DNA of 64,000 nt from Halomonas alkalisoli (GCF_021412585.1 NZ_JAKCMI010000044.1:62001-126000), one strand, 5' to 3'; shown: positions 36,861-45,895, numbered from the stretch's first letter. The notes: a model not told the origin generated them from the letters alone. A program made the numbers and translations.

Positions 36861-37333
36861 TGAAGCTCGATCGCTATGACCTGAAGATCCTCGAGATCCT
36901 CTCCCGGGACGGGCGCATTACCAAGTCCAGGCTGGCCGAGGCGATCAACCTCTCGGTCAGTCCCTGCTGGGAGCGTGTGCGTCGCCTGGAGAAGGCCGGC
37001 ATCATCGAAGGCTACAGTGCGCGCATCAACCCCGAGGCCCTGGTGCGACGCACGCCGGTCTGGGTTCAGATCGAGCTGAAGCAACACAACGCGGCTAGCT
37101 TCGCCCGCTTCGAGGCACTGGTCCACGCCACACCGGAGGTGACCGAATGCGTGGCGGTGGGAGGCGGGGTGGACTACCTGATGAAGGTGGAAGCCGACTC
37201 CGTCGATGCCTATCAGCGCCTGATCGATGCCTGGCTGACCTCCGAGACCGGCATCGAGCGCTACTTCACCTATATCGTCACCAAGAGCGTCAAGCAGAAG
37301 AGCGCCCACACGCTTCCCGATGGCCTGGACTGA
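36860..37333 (+). CDS. doeX: Lrp/AsnC-type regulator DoeX
   Basis: A 157-residue regulator: an N-terminal HTH ('YDLKILEILSRDGRITKSRLAEAINLSVSPCWERVRRLEKAGII') and a C-terminal ligand-binding RAM domain ('VTECVAVGGGVDYLMKVEADSVDAYQRLI'). Its ATG begins on the last base of the doeB stop (TGATG), so it is coupled. DoeX binds near ectoine catabolic promoters in Halomonas and is the second regulator of this locus besides EnuR. Confidence 0.9.
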   Translation: MKLDRYDLKILEILSRDGRITKSRLAEAINLSVSPCWERVRRLEKAGIIEGYSARINPEALVRRTPVWVQIELKQHNAASFARFEALVHATPEVTECVAVGGGVDYLMKVEADSVDAYQRLIDAWLTSETGIERYFTYIVTKSVKQKSAHTLPDGLD

Positions 37334-37520
37334 ATCATCAACTGGGCTACGACGACACTTGAGAAAGCATCGTTGATTACATGTTGATGGATTTGGCTTA
37401 AGCTTGAGGCGAGCCTTTGCTCACCTGTGCCGGGCGATCCCGCTGACGCTTCCTTGATGACGTTGACCGCACAAGACAGCGCCCCGGATGTACCGAGATC
37501 GCCTACGGAGACGAGCGACG

Positions 37521-38390
37521 ATGTCCTATTTCACCATTGCCGGTGTGCAGATGCATGCGCTGCACCACGGCGACAATACCGAAGCGATGCGACACCGTGT
37601 CGACGTGTTGATGAGCCGCTTCCCCCAGGTCCAGATGGTGCTGTTCAGCGAGCTGATGCCCCTGGGGGCGTCACCGCACCATGCCCAGGCGATGCCCAGC
37701 GCCGCCGAGGCGATGTTCTGCCAGCTGGCCGAGCAGCACCGCATCTGGTTGATTCCCGGCTCCATGTTCGAACGGGTCGGCGAGAGCGTCTACAACACCC
37801 TGTCGGTGATCGATCCACATGGCCATGTCGTGGCCCGCTATCGCAAGCAGTTCCCCTTCCTCCCCTACGAGGCGGGCGTGGAGAGCGGCAGCGAGTTCGT
37901 GACCTTCGATGTGCCCAACGTGGGCCGCTTCGGGGTGTCGATCTGTTACGACATGTGGTTCCCCGAGACCACCCGCACCCTGGCGGCCATGGGGGCGGAG
38001 GTGATCCTTCATCCCACCATGACCGATACCATCGACCGCGATATCGAACTCTCCATCGCGCGGACCAATGCGGCGGTCAACCAGTGCTATTTCTTCGATA
38101 TCAACGGCGCCGGCGCCATCGGTAACGGGCGCTCCATCGTGGTCGGCCCCTCCGGCGACGTCATCCACCAGGCGGGCACCGGCGAGGAGATTATGCCCAT
38201 AGAGGTAGACATGAACCGGGTGCGCCGCGAGCGCGAAACCGGCCTGCGCGGTCTCGGCCAGCCGTTGAAGAGCTTCCGCGACCGTCGCGTCGACTTCTCG
38301 GTGTACCGTAGCGAGAACGGTTCCAGTGCGTTTCTGGATACCCTGGGACCGTTGGCCAAGCCCCTGCGAGCCGACGTCGAGGAGTACTGA
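37521..38390 (+). CDS. Nitrilase-superfamily carbon-nitrogen hydrolase
   Basis: A 289-residue amidase-fold protein with the Glu-Lys-Cys triad: Glu44 ('LFSELMPLGA'), Lys109 ('RYRKQFPF') and Cys142 ('VSICYDMWFPET'). It would hydrolyse an amide or carbamoyl group, or in reverse transfer one; the substrate is unknown. GGAG lies ten bases before ATG 37521. It opens a four-gene block with 26-64 bp gaps between doeX and doeC, which suggests a compound linked to diaminobutyrate or ectoine. The 187-bp gap before it leaves room for a separate promoter. Confidence 0.86.
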   Translation: MSYFTIAGVQMHALHHGDNTEAMRHRVDVLMSRFPQVQMVLFSELMPLGASPHHAQAMPSAAEAMFCQLAEQHRIWLIPGSMFERVGESVYNTLSVIDPHGHVVARYRKQFPFLPYEAGVESGSEFVTFDVPNVGRFGVSICYDMWFPETTRTLAAMGAEVILHPTMTDTIDRDIELSIARTNAAVNQCYFFDINGAGAIGNGRSIVVGPSGDVIHQAGTGEEIMPIEVDMNRVRRERETGLRGLGQPLKSFRDRRVDFSVYRSENGSSAFLDTLGPLAKPLRADVEEY

Positions 38391-38416
38391 CGGCACCAAG
38401 AGCCACGGGAGAGTGC

Positions 38417-40015
38417 ATGCTGGAGACCCTGATTCGTGCCCTGCGCCGTTTGTTCGGCCAGGCTCCGGCGGCGGGCTTTACCCCGCCGCCGTCCACCGGA
38501 CCCACCCCGACGGCGGGTTCCTCCACTGATGGAGCGACAAAAATGCGCAAAATAACAACCATTGCCGACGTTCGCCGCCATTTTCTCAGCAACAAGGAGC
38601 CGATTTACTTCATCTCCGCCACCAACTTCAATCTGCTCGGCATCGGCGATTGGGTGGGCAATTTTCGCCATATCAACTACATCGACTGCTTCGACGGCCA
38701 GCAGCGCAACGTCTTCGTGCCCAAGGAGAAGTTCCCCCGGGACTTCGAGAGCATCGAGGACATCAACAACTACCTGCTCGAGCACAAGGAGGTCATCGAC
38801 TTCATCCAGTCGAGGGCCGATGGCGAGAACGCCGGTGTGGCGGCTTTCCTGATGTTCGACGAGCATACCGAGGAAGTCTGCCGGCAGCTGGGGCTTAGGG
38901 TCGCCTTCCCTCCCGCCGCACTCCGGCAGCGCATGGACAACAAGATCGAGACGGTGCGGATCGGCAACAAGGCCGGCGTGCCCAGCGTGCCCAACGTGCT
39001 GGCCAAGGTCGGCAGCTACCAGGAGCTGCTCGAGGTGAGCCGCGAGCTGGGCCACGACCTGGTGGTCCAGACCGCCTTTGGCGATTCCGGCCACACCACC
39101 TTCTTCATCGCCAGCGAAGAGGACTACTACAAGCATGCCGAGGAGATCGAGGCCGAGCCCGAGGTCAAGATCATGAAGCGCATCAACTGCCGCGGCTCGG
39201 CGATCGAGGCCTGTGCCACCCGCTGCGGAACCGTGGTAGGCCCGCTGATGACCGAGCTGGTCGGCTTCAAGACGCTGACGCCCTACAAGGGGGGGTGGTG
39301 CGGCAACGAGATGTTCGCCGGCGCCTTCACCCAGGAGATCCGCGACAAGGCCCGTGAGTACACCTTCCTGTTCGGCGAGGCCCTGCGCGAGGAGGGCTAC
39401 CGCGGCTACTTCGAGCTCGATTTCCTGATCGACATGGACAACGGCGAGGTCTATCTGGGCGAACTCAACCCGCGGGTCACCGGGGCAAGCTCGTTGACCA
39501 ACGTGGCCGCCTTCGCCCACTCCGATATTCCGCTGTTCCTCTTCCACCTGCTGGAGTTCTCGGATCTCGATTTCGAGCTGGACATCGAGGAGATCAACCA
39601 CCGCTGGTCGCATCCCGACAGCGTCGACAGCTGGAGCCAACTGGTGATCAAGCACACCGACGAGAGCGTCGACCTGCTCACCCAGGCCCCGCGTACCGGC
39701 GTGTGGAAGATGGCCGAGGACGGCAGCATCGGCTACGACCACTACAGCTATCACCCCCACGCCGCCGAGAACGATCAGGAAGGTTTCTTCCTGCGCATCA
39801 GCGGCGCCGGCGACTTCCGCTACGAGGGGGCGGATCTCGGTATCCTGATCACCCGCGGCCGGTTGATGGACGACGACTTCCAGCTCACCGAGCGTGCCCG
39901 TGCCTGGATCGACGGCATTCGCGGCCAGTATGCCGGCCAGTCGCTGCAGGACCCGGTGGTGGAGGAGGTGGCCGTCAGCCATGCCGTCGGTGGCGGCAAC
40001 TTCAAGATTCTCTGA
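38417..40015 (+). CDS. ATP-grasp ligase (biotin carboxylase-like)
   Basis: A 532-residue protein from ATG 38417 (GGGAGAG upstream), or 490 residues from ATG 38543 (GGAG upstream). ATP-grasp features include 'RMDNKIETVRIGNKAGVPSVPN' (lid lysines), 'GHDLVVQTAFGDSGHTTFFI' and the metal-binding 'YRGYFELDFLIDMDNGEVYLGELNPRVTGASSLT', with Glu and Asn in the order expected. Such enzymes join a carboxylate to an amine via an acyl phosphate. There is no biotin-carrier partner nearby, so amide ligation is likelier than carboxylation. The extra 42-residue N-terminus is Pro/Thr-rich and contains a 10-bp GC hairpin in its DNA. Confidence 0.84.
   Translation: MLETLIRALRRLFGQAPAAGFTPPPSTGPTPTAGSSTDGATKMRKITTIADVRRHFLSNKEPIYFISATNFNLLGIGDWVGNFRHINYIDCFDGQQRNVFVPKEKFPRDFESIEDINNYLLEHKEVIDFIQSRADGENAGVAAFLMFDEHTEEVCRQLGLRVAFPPAALRQRMDNKIETVRIGNKAGVPSVPNVLAKVGSYQELLEVSRELGHDLVVQTAFGDSGHTTFFIASEEDYYKHAEEIEAEPEVKIMKRINCRGSAIEACATRCGTVVGPLMTELVGFKTLTPYKGGWCGNEMFAGAFTQEIRDKAREYTFLFGEALREEGYRGYFELDFLIDMDNGEVYLGELNPRVTGASSLTNVAAFAHSDIPLFLFHLLEFSDLDFELDIEEINHRWSHPDSVDSWSQLVIKHTDESVDLLTQAPRTGVWKMAEDGSIGYDHYSYHPHAAENDQEGFFLRISGAGDFRYEGADLGILITRGRLMDDDFQLTERARAWIDGIRGQYAGQSLQDPVVEEVAVSHAVGGGNFKIL
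38466..38491 (+). repeat. 10-bp GC hairpin ahead of the internal ATP-grasp start
   Basis: CGGCGGCGGG (38466-38475) pairs perfectly with CCCGCCGCCG (38482-38491), with the 6-base loop CTTTAC. It lies within the optional N-terminal extension and about 50 bp before ATG 38543, so it may separate two starts or regulate translation. Confidence 0.55.
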
Positions 40016-40028
40016 GCGGAGTGAAGCG

Positions 40029-40048
40029 GCGCCACCCTGCGGTGGCGC
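40029..40048 (+). repeat. Hairpin covering the start region of the C45 gene
   Basis: GCGCCACC (40029-40036) pairs with GGTGGCGC (40041-40048), loop CTGC. The right arm includes the only ribosome-site-like GGTGG before ATG 40051, so translation of this gene may be coupled to the ATP-grasp gene that ends at 40015. Confidence 0.55.
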
Positions 40049-40050
40049 GG

Positions 40051-41058
40051 ATGCCTGATATGGAGAAGACGCTGATTTTCCGCACCGTCCGCGAGGAGAG
40101 CCCGGGCGCCAAGTGGCAGTCGCTGTTCGACTACCACTGGCCGGCCTATGAGCAGTGGTATCTGGCCGAGGGCGAGCGTGAGCGTCCGGCCTATCTGGCC
40201 TGCTACAACGCCCTGCGACAGCATATGCCGGAGCTGCTGGATACCTACCGGGCCCTCTGCGCCCTGGCCGGCGGCGGCGACCTGGCCGCGCGACTGTTGA
40301 GCCTCTATCGGCCGCCTCCCTATATCACCGGCTGCTCCCAGGCGGTGCTGGCGCGCAGCGACACCACCGTGCTGGCGCGCAACTACGACTACCCGCCAGA
40401 GCTCTGCGAAGGGACCATCCTCTACACCAACTGGAACGGGCGCGGCGTCATTGCCATGTCCGACTGCCTCTGGGGGGTACTCGATGGCATCAACGACAGC
40501 GGCCTTTCGGTATCGCTGGCCTTCGGCGGTCGCAAGGTGGTGGGGGAGGGCTTCGGCGCGCCGATCATCCTGCGCTACATCCTGGAGTTCTGCGAGACGG
40601 TGCCCGAGGCCGCCGCCGTGCTGGCCCGGGTGCCGACGCATATGGCCTACAACATCACCGTGGCCGATGCCGCCGGTCGCTATGTCACGGCGATGATCGC
40701 CCCGGACCAGCGCGCCAGCATTCGCCGCGTACCGGTGGCCACCAACCACCAGAAGAAGATCGAGTGGTATGCCCATGCCCTGGCCTCCGAGACCCTGATC
40801 CGCGAGCGCCAGCTGTCGATCCTGGTGGACGATGAAAGCACCACCGAGGAGCGCCTGGTCTCGGCCTTCTTCTCGCCACCGCTGTTTCGCCACGACTACC
40901 GGCGCGGGCTGGGGACCGTCTACACCGCGGTCTACCGGCCCCGGGACGGGCACGCCCAGTACCACTGGCCGGGAATGTGGCTGAAACTCTCCTTCGATCA
41001 CTTTCCGGAGCAACAGCTGACCGTGCGCTACGGCGCACGCGGCCTCAATGCAGGCTGA
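40051..41058 (+). CDS. C45 / acyl-CoA:6-APA acyltransferase-like Ntn hydrolase
   Basis: A 335-residue protein. 'YITGCSQAVLARSDTTVLARNYDYPP' gives the Gly94-Cys95 self-cleavage site and the R-N-x-D loop of the C45 (AAT) and choloylglycine-hydrolase-like group; 'WNGRGVIAMSDCLWGVLDGINDSGLSVSLAFGG' and 'VPVATNH' follow. These enzymes split or exchange linear amides with the freed N-terminal cysteine. There is no signal peptide. It sits between an amide-forming ligase and an amino-acid decarboxylase, fitting a role in cutting or trimming an N-acyl or peptide-like intermediate (inference). ATG 40060 is an alternative start. Confidence 0.82.
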   Translation: MPDMEKTLIFRTVREESPGAKWQSLFDYHWPAYEQWYLAEGERERPAYLACYNALRQHMPELLDTYRALCALAGGGDLAARLLSLYRPPPYITGCSQAVLARSDTTVLARNYDYPPELCEGTILYTNWNGRGVIAMSDCLWGVLDGINDSGLSVSLAFGGRKVVGEGFGAPIILRYILEFCETVPEAAAVLARVPTHMAYNITVADAAGRYVTAMIAPDQRASIRRVPVATNHQKKIEWYAHALASETLIRERQLSILVDDESTTEERLVSAFFSPPLFRHDYRRGLGTVYTAVYRPRDGHAQYHWPGMWLKLSFDHFPEQQLTVRYGARGLNAG

Positions 41059-41122
41059 GTCTCGCCGGGTACCTGCCCAGGCGGTCGACAACAATCAATA
41101 ACGAACGGGATGGGGTGTCGTC

Positions 41123-43927
41123 ATGCAAGAGACCAGTCAATCCGAATCGTCCTATACGGTGCCTGAAACGGCCTATACGGCGCTGGGTTTCTACCACAAG
41201 ATCTCACAGCTGCGAGCCGATACCTGGAATGCCCTCAAGCGGGACCTGGGCATCCTGGTCAAGCTCAACGATGAGAGCCGGGCGAAGAACCTGATCAAGG
41301 CCATCGACGTCAAGCTCACCCGGCTGGAGATCATCGAGGACTACCACGCCTTCCCCTCCAAGGAGGACTTTCGTCATCTCTGGTCGCTCTTCGACCGCGA
41401 GGAGTACGTGCTGCTGGAGAAGGTGGTCAAGCGCCTGGTTCGTGCGCTGATCAGCGAATCCTACCGCCGTCGCCATGTCGATCTCAGCGACAGCGACGCC
41501 AATGCCGAAGACCTGGAAACCCTGGATGCCCTGGCCCAGCTGCGGCGTGGCCATCCGGCCTCCAACAGTGCCGCCCAGCCCTACTTCGAGCTGCTGATCG
41601 TCGACAACCTCTCCCCACAGGAGGAGGAGGTGGTGCGCGAGGCCTTCCGCAACATGCGTCGCCCCGAGGACAAGTTCGTCTACGACGTGGTCACCGTGCG
41701 CAGCTTCGAGGATGCGCTGATCGCGGTGCTGGTCAACCCCAATATCCAGGCCTGCCTGATCCGCTACGAGTTCCCCTACAAGTCGAAGTACAACCTGAGC
41801 GCGCTGCGCAACTACCTGGAGGGGCTGTCGGAGAAGGAGCTGGAGAACCAGACCGAGGCCGAGCGCAGTATCCTGCTCAGCTCGATGATTCACGAACTGC
41901 GCCCGGAGATAGACCAGTTCCTGGTCACCAGTGGCGACGTCGAGGCCACGGCCAGTCGCGATATCCGCTACTTCAACCGGATCTTCTATCGCGAGACCGA
42001 CTACATCGAGCAGCACCACACCATCCTGCGGGCCATCGACAGTCGCTACCGCACGCCGTTCTTCGATGCCCTGCGCGAATACAGCAAGAAGCCCACCGGG
42101 GTCTTCCACGCCATGCCCATCTCCCGGGGGAAGTCGGTGACCCGCTCCCATTGGGCCGGTCAGATGATCGACTTCTACGGCATCAATATCTTCCTCGCCG
42201 AGACGTCGGCCACCTCTGGCGGGCTCGATTCGCTGCTGCAGCCCTACGGGCCGATCAAGAAGGCCCAGGAGTACGCGGCCCGGGCCTTCGGTGCCAGGCA
42301 GAGCTTCTTCGTCACCAACGGCACCTCCACGGCCAACAAGATCGTGGTCCAGGCCCTGGTCAAGCCGCGGGACATCGTGCTGGTCGACCGGGACTGCCAC
42401 AAGTCGCACCACTACGGCATGGTGCTGGCCGGTGCCCACGTCAGCTATCTCGACTCCTATCCGCTGCACGACTACTCCATGTACGGCGCGGTGCCGCTGC
42501 ACGATATCAAGAAGACCCTGCTGGGCTACAAGCGCTCGGGCCAGCTGCACAAGGTGAAGATGCTGCTGCTGACCAACTGCACCTTCGACGGCGTGGTCTA
42601 CAACGTGCGCCGGGTGATGGAGGAGTGCCTGGCGATCAAGCCGGACCTGGTGTTCCTGTGGGACGAGGCGTGGTTCGCCTTCGCCTCCTTCAACCCCACC
42701 TACCGGCCGCGCACCGCCATGCATGCGGCACGCACCTTGCGAGAGCGCTACCGCAGCGACAAGTACCGGGAGGAGTACGATGCGTGGAAGGCCGAGTTCG
42801 ACGAACTCGATCCGGACGATGACGCCACCTGGCTGGAGCGTCGGCTGATGCCCGACCCGGATGAGGTACGTATCCGTGCCTATGCCACCCACTCCACCCA
42901 CAAGACCCTGACCTCGCTGCGCCAGGGCTCGATGATCCACGTCTTCGACCAGGACTATCGGCAGAAGGTCGAGGCCCCGTTCCACGAGGCCTACATGACC
43001 CATACCTCCACCTCGCCCAACTACCAGATCGTGGCGTCGCTGGATGTAGGGAGGATGCAGGCGGAGATGGAGGGCTTCGAGCTGGTCCACGCCCAGGTCG
43101 AGGCAGCGCTGTCGCTGCGCGAGCAGCTTTACAGCCACCCGCTGCTGCAGAAGTACTTCCGCGTATTGAAGAACAAGGACATGGTGCCGGCGGAGTACCG
43201 CGAGTCCGGCGTCGAGTCCTACTACGACCCGGTGACGGGCTGGAACAAGATGGAGGAGGCCTGGGCCCGGGACGAATTCGTCGTCGACCCCAGCCGCATC
43301 ACCATCGCCATCGGCGCGACCGGGGTCGATGGCGATACCTTCAAGAACGAATTCCTGATGAACAAGTACGGTATCCAGATCAACAAGACCTCGCGCAACA
43401 CCGTGCTGTTCATGACCAACATCGGCACCACCCGTGGCTCCATCGCCTATCTGCTGGATGTGCTGATCAAGCTGGCCAAGGAGTTCGACAATCTCTGGGA
43501 GGACAGCAGCCGGCCGGAGCGCAAGATCATCGAGAACCGCGTCCACTCCCTGACCCAGGAGCTGCCGCCGCTGCCCGACTTCAGCCGCTTTCACGATGCC
43601 TTTCGCCCCGATGCCGAGAGCGCCACGCCGGAAGGAGACATCCGCCGGGCCTATTTCCTCAGCTACGACGAGGAGAACACCGAGTACCTGCGCTTCGACA
43701 ACGGCGAGCTGCAGGGCCAGATGCGAGCGGGGCGCGACGTGGTCTCGGCGAGCTTCGTGATTCCCTACCCCCCGGGTTTCCCGGTACTGGTGCCGGGGCA
43801 GGTGGTCAGCGAGGGGATTCTTCACTTCCTGCAGGCGCTGGATGTCACCGAGATCCACGGCTATCGGCCGGAGCTGGGCCTGCTGGTGTTTACCGAGGAA
43901 GCATTGAACGAGCCTCCCGACAGCTGA
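41123..43927 (+). CDS. Large Orn/Lys/Arg-type PLP decarboxylase
   Basis: A 934-residue fold type I decarboxylase. The first 330 or so residues are helical and receiver-like ('LLIVDNLSPQEEEVVREAFRNMRRP'). The PLP domain has 'NGTSTANKIVVQALVKPRDIVLVDRDCHKSHHYG', 'LVFLWDEAWFAF' and Lys594 in 'ATHSTHKTLTSLRQGSM'. A C-terminal OKR domain follows ('FVIPYPPGFPVLVPGQVVSEGILHFL'). It is longer than the roughly 715-residue LdcC/SpeC enzymes. Candidates for substrate are basic amino acids, including 2,4-diaminobutyrate made by DoeB, which would give 1,3-diaminopropane; this is inference from place only. Confidence 0.87.
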   Translation: MQETSQSESSYTVPETAYTALGFYHKISQLRADTWNALKRDLGILVKLNDESRAKNLIKAIDVKLTRLEIIEDYHAFPSKEDFRHLWSLFDREEYVLLEKVVKRLVRALISESYRRRHVDLSDSDANAEDLETLDALAQLRRGHPASNSAAQPYFELLIVDNLSPQEEEVVREAFRNMRRPEDKFVYDVVTVRSFEDALIAVLVNPNIQACLIRYEFPYKSKYNLSALRNYLEGLSEKELENQTEAERSILLSSMIHELRPEIDQFLVTSGDVEATASRDIRYFNRIFYRETDYIEQHHTILRAIDSRYRTPFFDALREYSKKPTGVFHAMPISRGKSVTRSHWAGQMIDFYGINIFLAETSATSGGLDSLLQPYGPIKKAQEYAARAFGARQSFFVTNGTSTANKIVVQALVKPRDIVLVDRDCHKSHHYGMVLAGAHVSYLDSYPLHDYSMYGAVPLHDIKKTLLGYKRSGQLHKVKMLLLTNCTFDGVVYNVRRVMEECLAIKPDLVFLWDEAWFAFASFNPTYRPRTAMHAARTLRERYRSDKYREEYDAWKAEFDELDPDDDATWLERRLMPDPDEVRIRAYATHSTHKTLTSLRQGSMIHVFDQDYRQKVEAPFHEAYMTHTSTSPNYQIVASLDVGRMQAEMEGFELVHAQVEAALSLREQLYSHPLLQKYFRVLKNKDMVPAEYRESGVESYYDPVTGWNKMEEAWARDEFVVDPSRITIAIGATGVDGDTFKNEFLMNKYGIQINKTSRNTVLFMTNIGTTRGSIAYLLDVLIKLAKEFDNLWEDSSRPERKIIENRVHSLTQELPPLPDFSRFHDAFRPDAESATPEGDIRRAYFLSYDEENTEYLRFDNGELQGQMRAGRDVVSASFVIPYPPGFPVLVPGQVVSEGILHFLQALDVTEIHGYRPELGLLVFTEEALNEPPDS

Positions 43928-44046
43928 GGCTCCTGGGCGGGGTGCAGAAAAAACGACACTTCCGCCCGTCACGACAAAAAAAACCGTATCGGGAGCCTCG
44001 ATGATCGGAAAGTCCTGATCCCGCTTAGCCCTTACCCTGTAGACAT

Positions 44047-44067
44047 CGGGCAGCCATTGGCTGCCCG
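44047..44067 (+). promoter_or_regulatory. Hairpin in the doeC leader
   Basis: CGGGCAGCC (44047-44055) pairs with GGCTGCCCG (44059-44067), loop ATT, followed by CCATATTTT. It could terminate the decarboxylase transcript or act in the doeC leader, 62 bp before the start. TTTGTCAT just after it resembles the EnuR half-site weakly. Confidence 0.5.
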
Positions 44068-44129
44068 CCATATTTTGTCATCACCGGCCATTCGTCAGGC
44101 AGGACCAGCCGGTGTCAGGGGAGGTGCCC

Positions 44130-45623
44130 ATGAAACTGTCCAAGACGCTGTCCGCTCGAATCGAAGATCCACGCCTGTTCCGCCAGTATGCCTATGTGAA
44201 TGGCAAGTGGACCCACGGCGAGGGGGGCCGCGAGGAGGCCGTGTTCGACCCGGCCACGGGCGAGGCGATCGGCCATATCCCCTGGCTGGAAGCCCATCAG
44301 ATTCGTGAAGCCGTGGACGCCGCCGAGGCTGCCTTCGTGCACTGGCGGGCGCTGCGTGCCGACGAGCGCTGCGAGCGTCTCCTGGCCTGGTACGACCTGA
44401 TTCAGGCCAACCGCGAAGACCTGGCCACCATCATGACACTGGAGCAGGGCAAGCCGCTGCCCGACGCCCGCGGCGAAGTCGAGTACGGTGCCAGCTTCGT
44501 GCGCTGGTTCGCCGAGGAGGGCAAGCGTACCTTCGGTGAGACCATTCCCAGCCACATCCCCAACGCGGCGCTGGGAACCCTCAAGGAGCCCGTTGGCATC
44601 GCGGCGCTGATCACGCCCTGGAACTTCCCGCTGGCGATGATCACCCGCAAGGCCGCCGCCGCCATGGCGGCGGGCTGCCCGGTGATCGTCAAGCCGGCCG
44701 GCGAGACCCCTTTCTCGGCGCTGGCGCTGGCCGAACTGGCCGAGCGTGCCGGTATCCCGGCGGGCATCTTCAACGTCGTGCTCGGCGATGCTCCCGAGGT
44801 GTCGAAGATTCTGTGTGCCGAGGAGCGCGTCAAGGCGCTCTCTTTCACCGGCTCCACCCGGGTGGGGCGGCTGCTGATCGAGCAGAGCGCCGGCACCGTC
44901 AAGCGGCTCTCCATGGAGCTCGGCGGCAACGCGCCCTTTATCGTCGCGCCGGACATGGACCCCAAGGAAGCGGCCTTCGCCGCCGTGGCGGCCAAGTTCC
45001 AGACCGCCGGCCAGGACTGCCTGGCGGCCAACCGTATCCTGGTGCATGAGTCGATCCACGACGAGTTCGTCGAGCACTTCGTCGAGCGCATGGCGGCGCT
45101 GACCGTGGGCAACGGCCTGGAGAGCGAGATCGACCTGGGGCCGCTGATCCATCGCCAGGCGGTGGACAAGGCCGCCGCCATCGTCGACGATGCCATCTCC
45201 CGGGGCGCCAGGCTGGTGGCCGGCGACCAGAACCAGGCGCCGGGGCCCAACTTCTTCATGCCCGTGCTGCTCACCGGGGTGACTCGGGATATGCAGGTAT
45301 GGCGCGAGGAAAACTTCGCACCGGTGGCCGGCGTTACCGCGTACAGTGACGACGATCAGGTGATCGAAATGGCCAACGACACCGAATATGGCCTGGCGGC
45401 CTACGTCTACACCCATGACATTCGACGCATCTGGAAGATGTTGCGGGCGCTGGAGTTCGGCATGGTCAGCGTCAACTCGGTGAAGATGACCGGCCCGCCC
45501 GTACCCTTCGGCGGCGTCAAGCAGTCCGGCCTCGGCCGCGAGGGCGGCATTACCGGTATCGACGAGTACCTGGAGACCAAGTATTACTGCCTCGGCGGCC
45601 TGGGGTCGGTCTCCGGAAGCTAG
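44130..45623 (+). CDS. doeC: Aspartate-semialdehyde dehydrogenase DoeC
   Basis: A 497-residue NAD(P)-dependent aldehyde dehydrogenase of the GabD-like group. Asn165 ('LITPWNFPLAM'), Lys188, Glu263 ('SMELGGNAPF') and Cys297 ('AGQDCLAANRI') are all in place. In ectoine breakdown DoeC oxidises aspartate-semialdehyde, the DoeD product, to aspartate. GGGGAGGTG precedes ATG 44130. By sequence alone succinate-semialdehyde dehydrogenase would be equally possible; the neighbouring doeD settles the call. Confidence 0.9.
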   Translation: MKLSKTLSARIEDPRLFRQYAYVNGKWTHGEGGREEAVFDPATGEAIGHIPWLEAHQIREAVDAAEAAFVHWRALRADERCERLLAWYDLIQANREDLATIMTLEQGKPLPDARGEVEYGASFVRWFAEEGKRTFGETIPSHIPNAALGTLKEPVGIAALITPWNFPLAMITRKAAAAMAAGCPVIVKPAGETPFSALALAELAERAGIPAGIFNVVLGDAPEVSKILCAEERVKALSFTGSTRVGRLLIEQSAGTVKRLSMELGGNAPFIVAPDMDPKEAAFAAVAAKFQTAGQDCLAANRILVHESIHDEFVEHFVERMAALTVGNGLESEIDLGPLIHRQAVDKAAAIVDDAISRGARLVAGDQNQAPGPNFFMPVLLTGVTRDMQVWREENFAPVAGVTAYSDDDQVIEMANDTEYGLAAYVYTHDIRRIWKMLRALEFGMVSVNSVKMTGPPVPFGGVKQSGLGREGGITGIDEYLETKYYCLGGLGSVSGS

Positions 45624-45852
45624 CAAATAACACTCAGCCGGGATGCGACATCGAGCGATATCTACCCGAGGGCGCTGAGGCAAGCGTAGCGGCGCGCGGC
45701 GATCGACAGGGATGTCGATCGAGAATCGGCAAGAGGGACCTTGTTCCGATTCGACGCGCAAGCTGCAAGCGAAGCCTCAGGGTTTCGTCCGAGGGCATCG
45801 CGAGCTGTCGCATGGCGGCGATGTACACCCAGAAATGAGTCCTGTGAACATT

Positions 45853-45873
45853 CTCCCCGGCGGAGCCGGGGAG
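45853..45873 (+). promoter_or_regulatory. Hairpin in the doeD leader
   Basis: CTCCCCGGC (45853-45861) and GCCGGGGAG (45865-45873) form a perfect 9-bp stem with loop GGA, 22 bp before doeD. The 272-bp doeC-doeD gap shows no gene. A terminator-antiterminator or stability role is possible. Confidence 0.5.
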
Positions 45874-45895
45874 CCCTGAGAAAAGAGAGAACCGC

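Noticed and set aside
38087-39982. A 631-codon minus-strand frame
   Set aside because: It is a shadow of the ATP-grasp gene, with composition typical of reverse-frame translation (runs of G, V, D, H, L).
38417-40015. ATP-grasp protein as a biotin carboxylase subunit
   Set aside because: No biotin carboxyl carrier or carboxyltransferase gene is nearby, and the context is amide/amine chemistry.
41204-44071. A 955-codon open frame on the minus strand
   Set aside because: It lies wholly opposite the PLP decarboxylase, whose motifs are unmistakable. Long antisense frames are expected in GC-rich genes, and the translation shows no recognisable domain.
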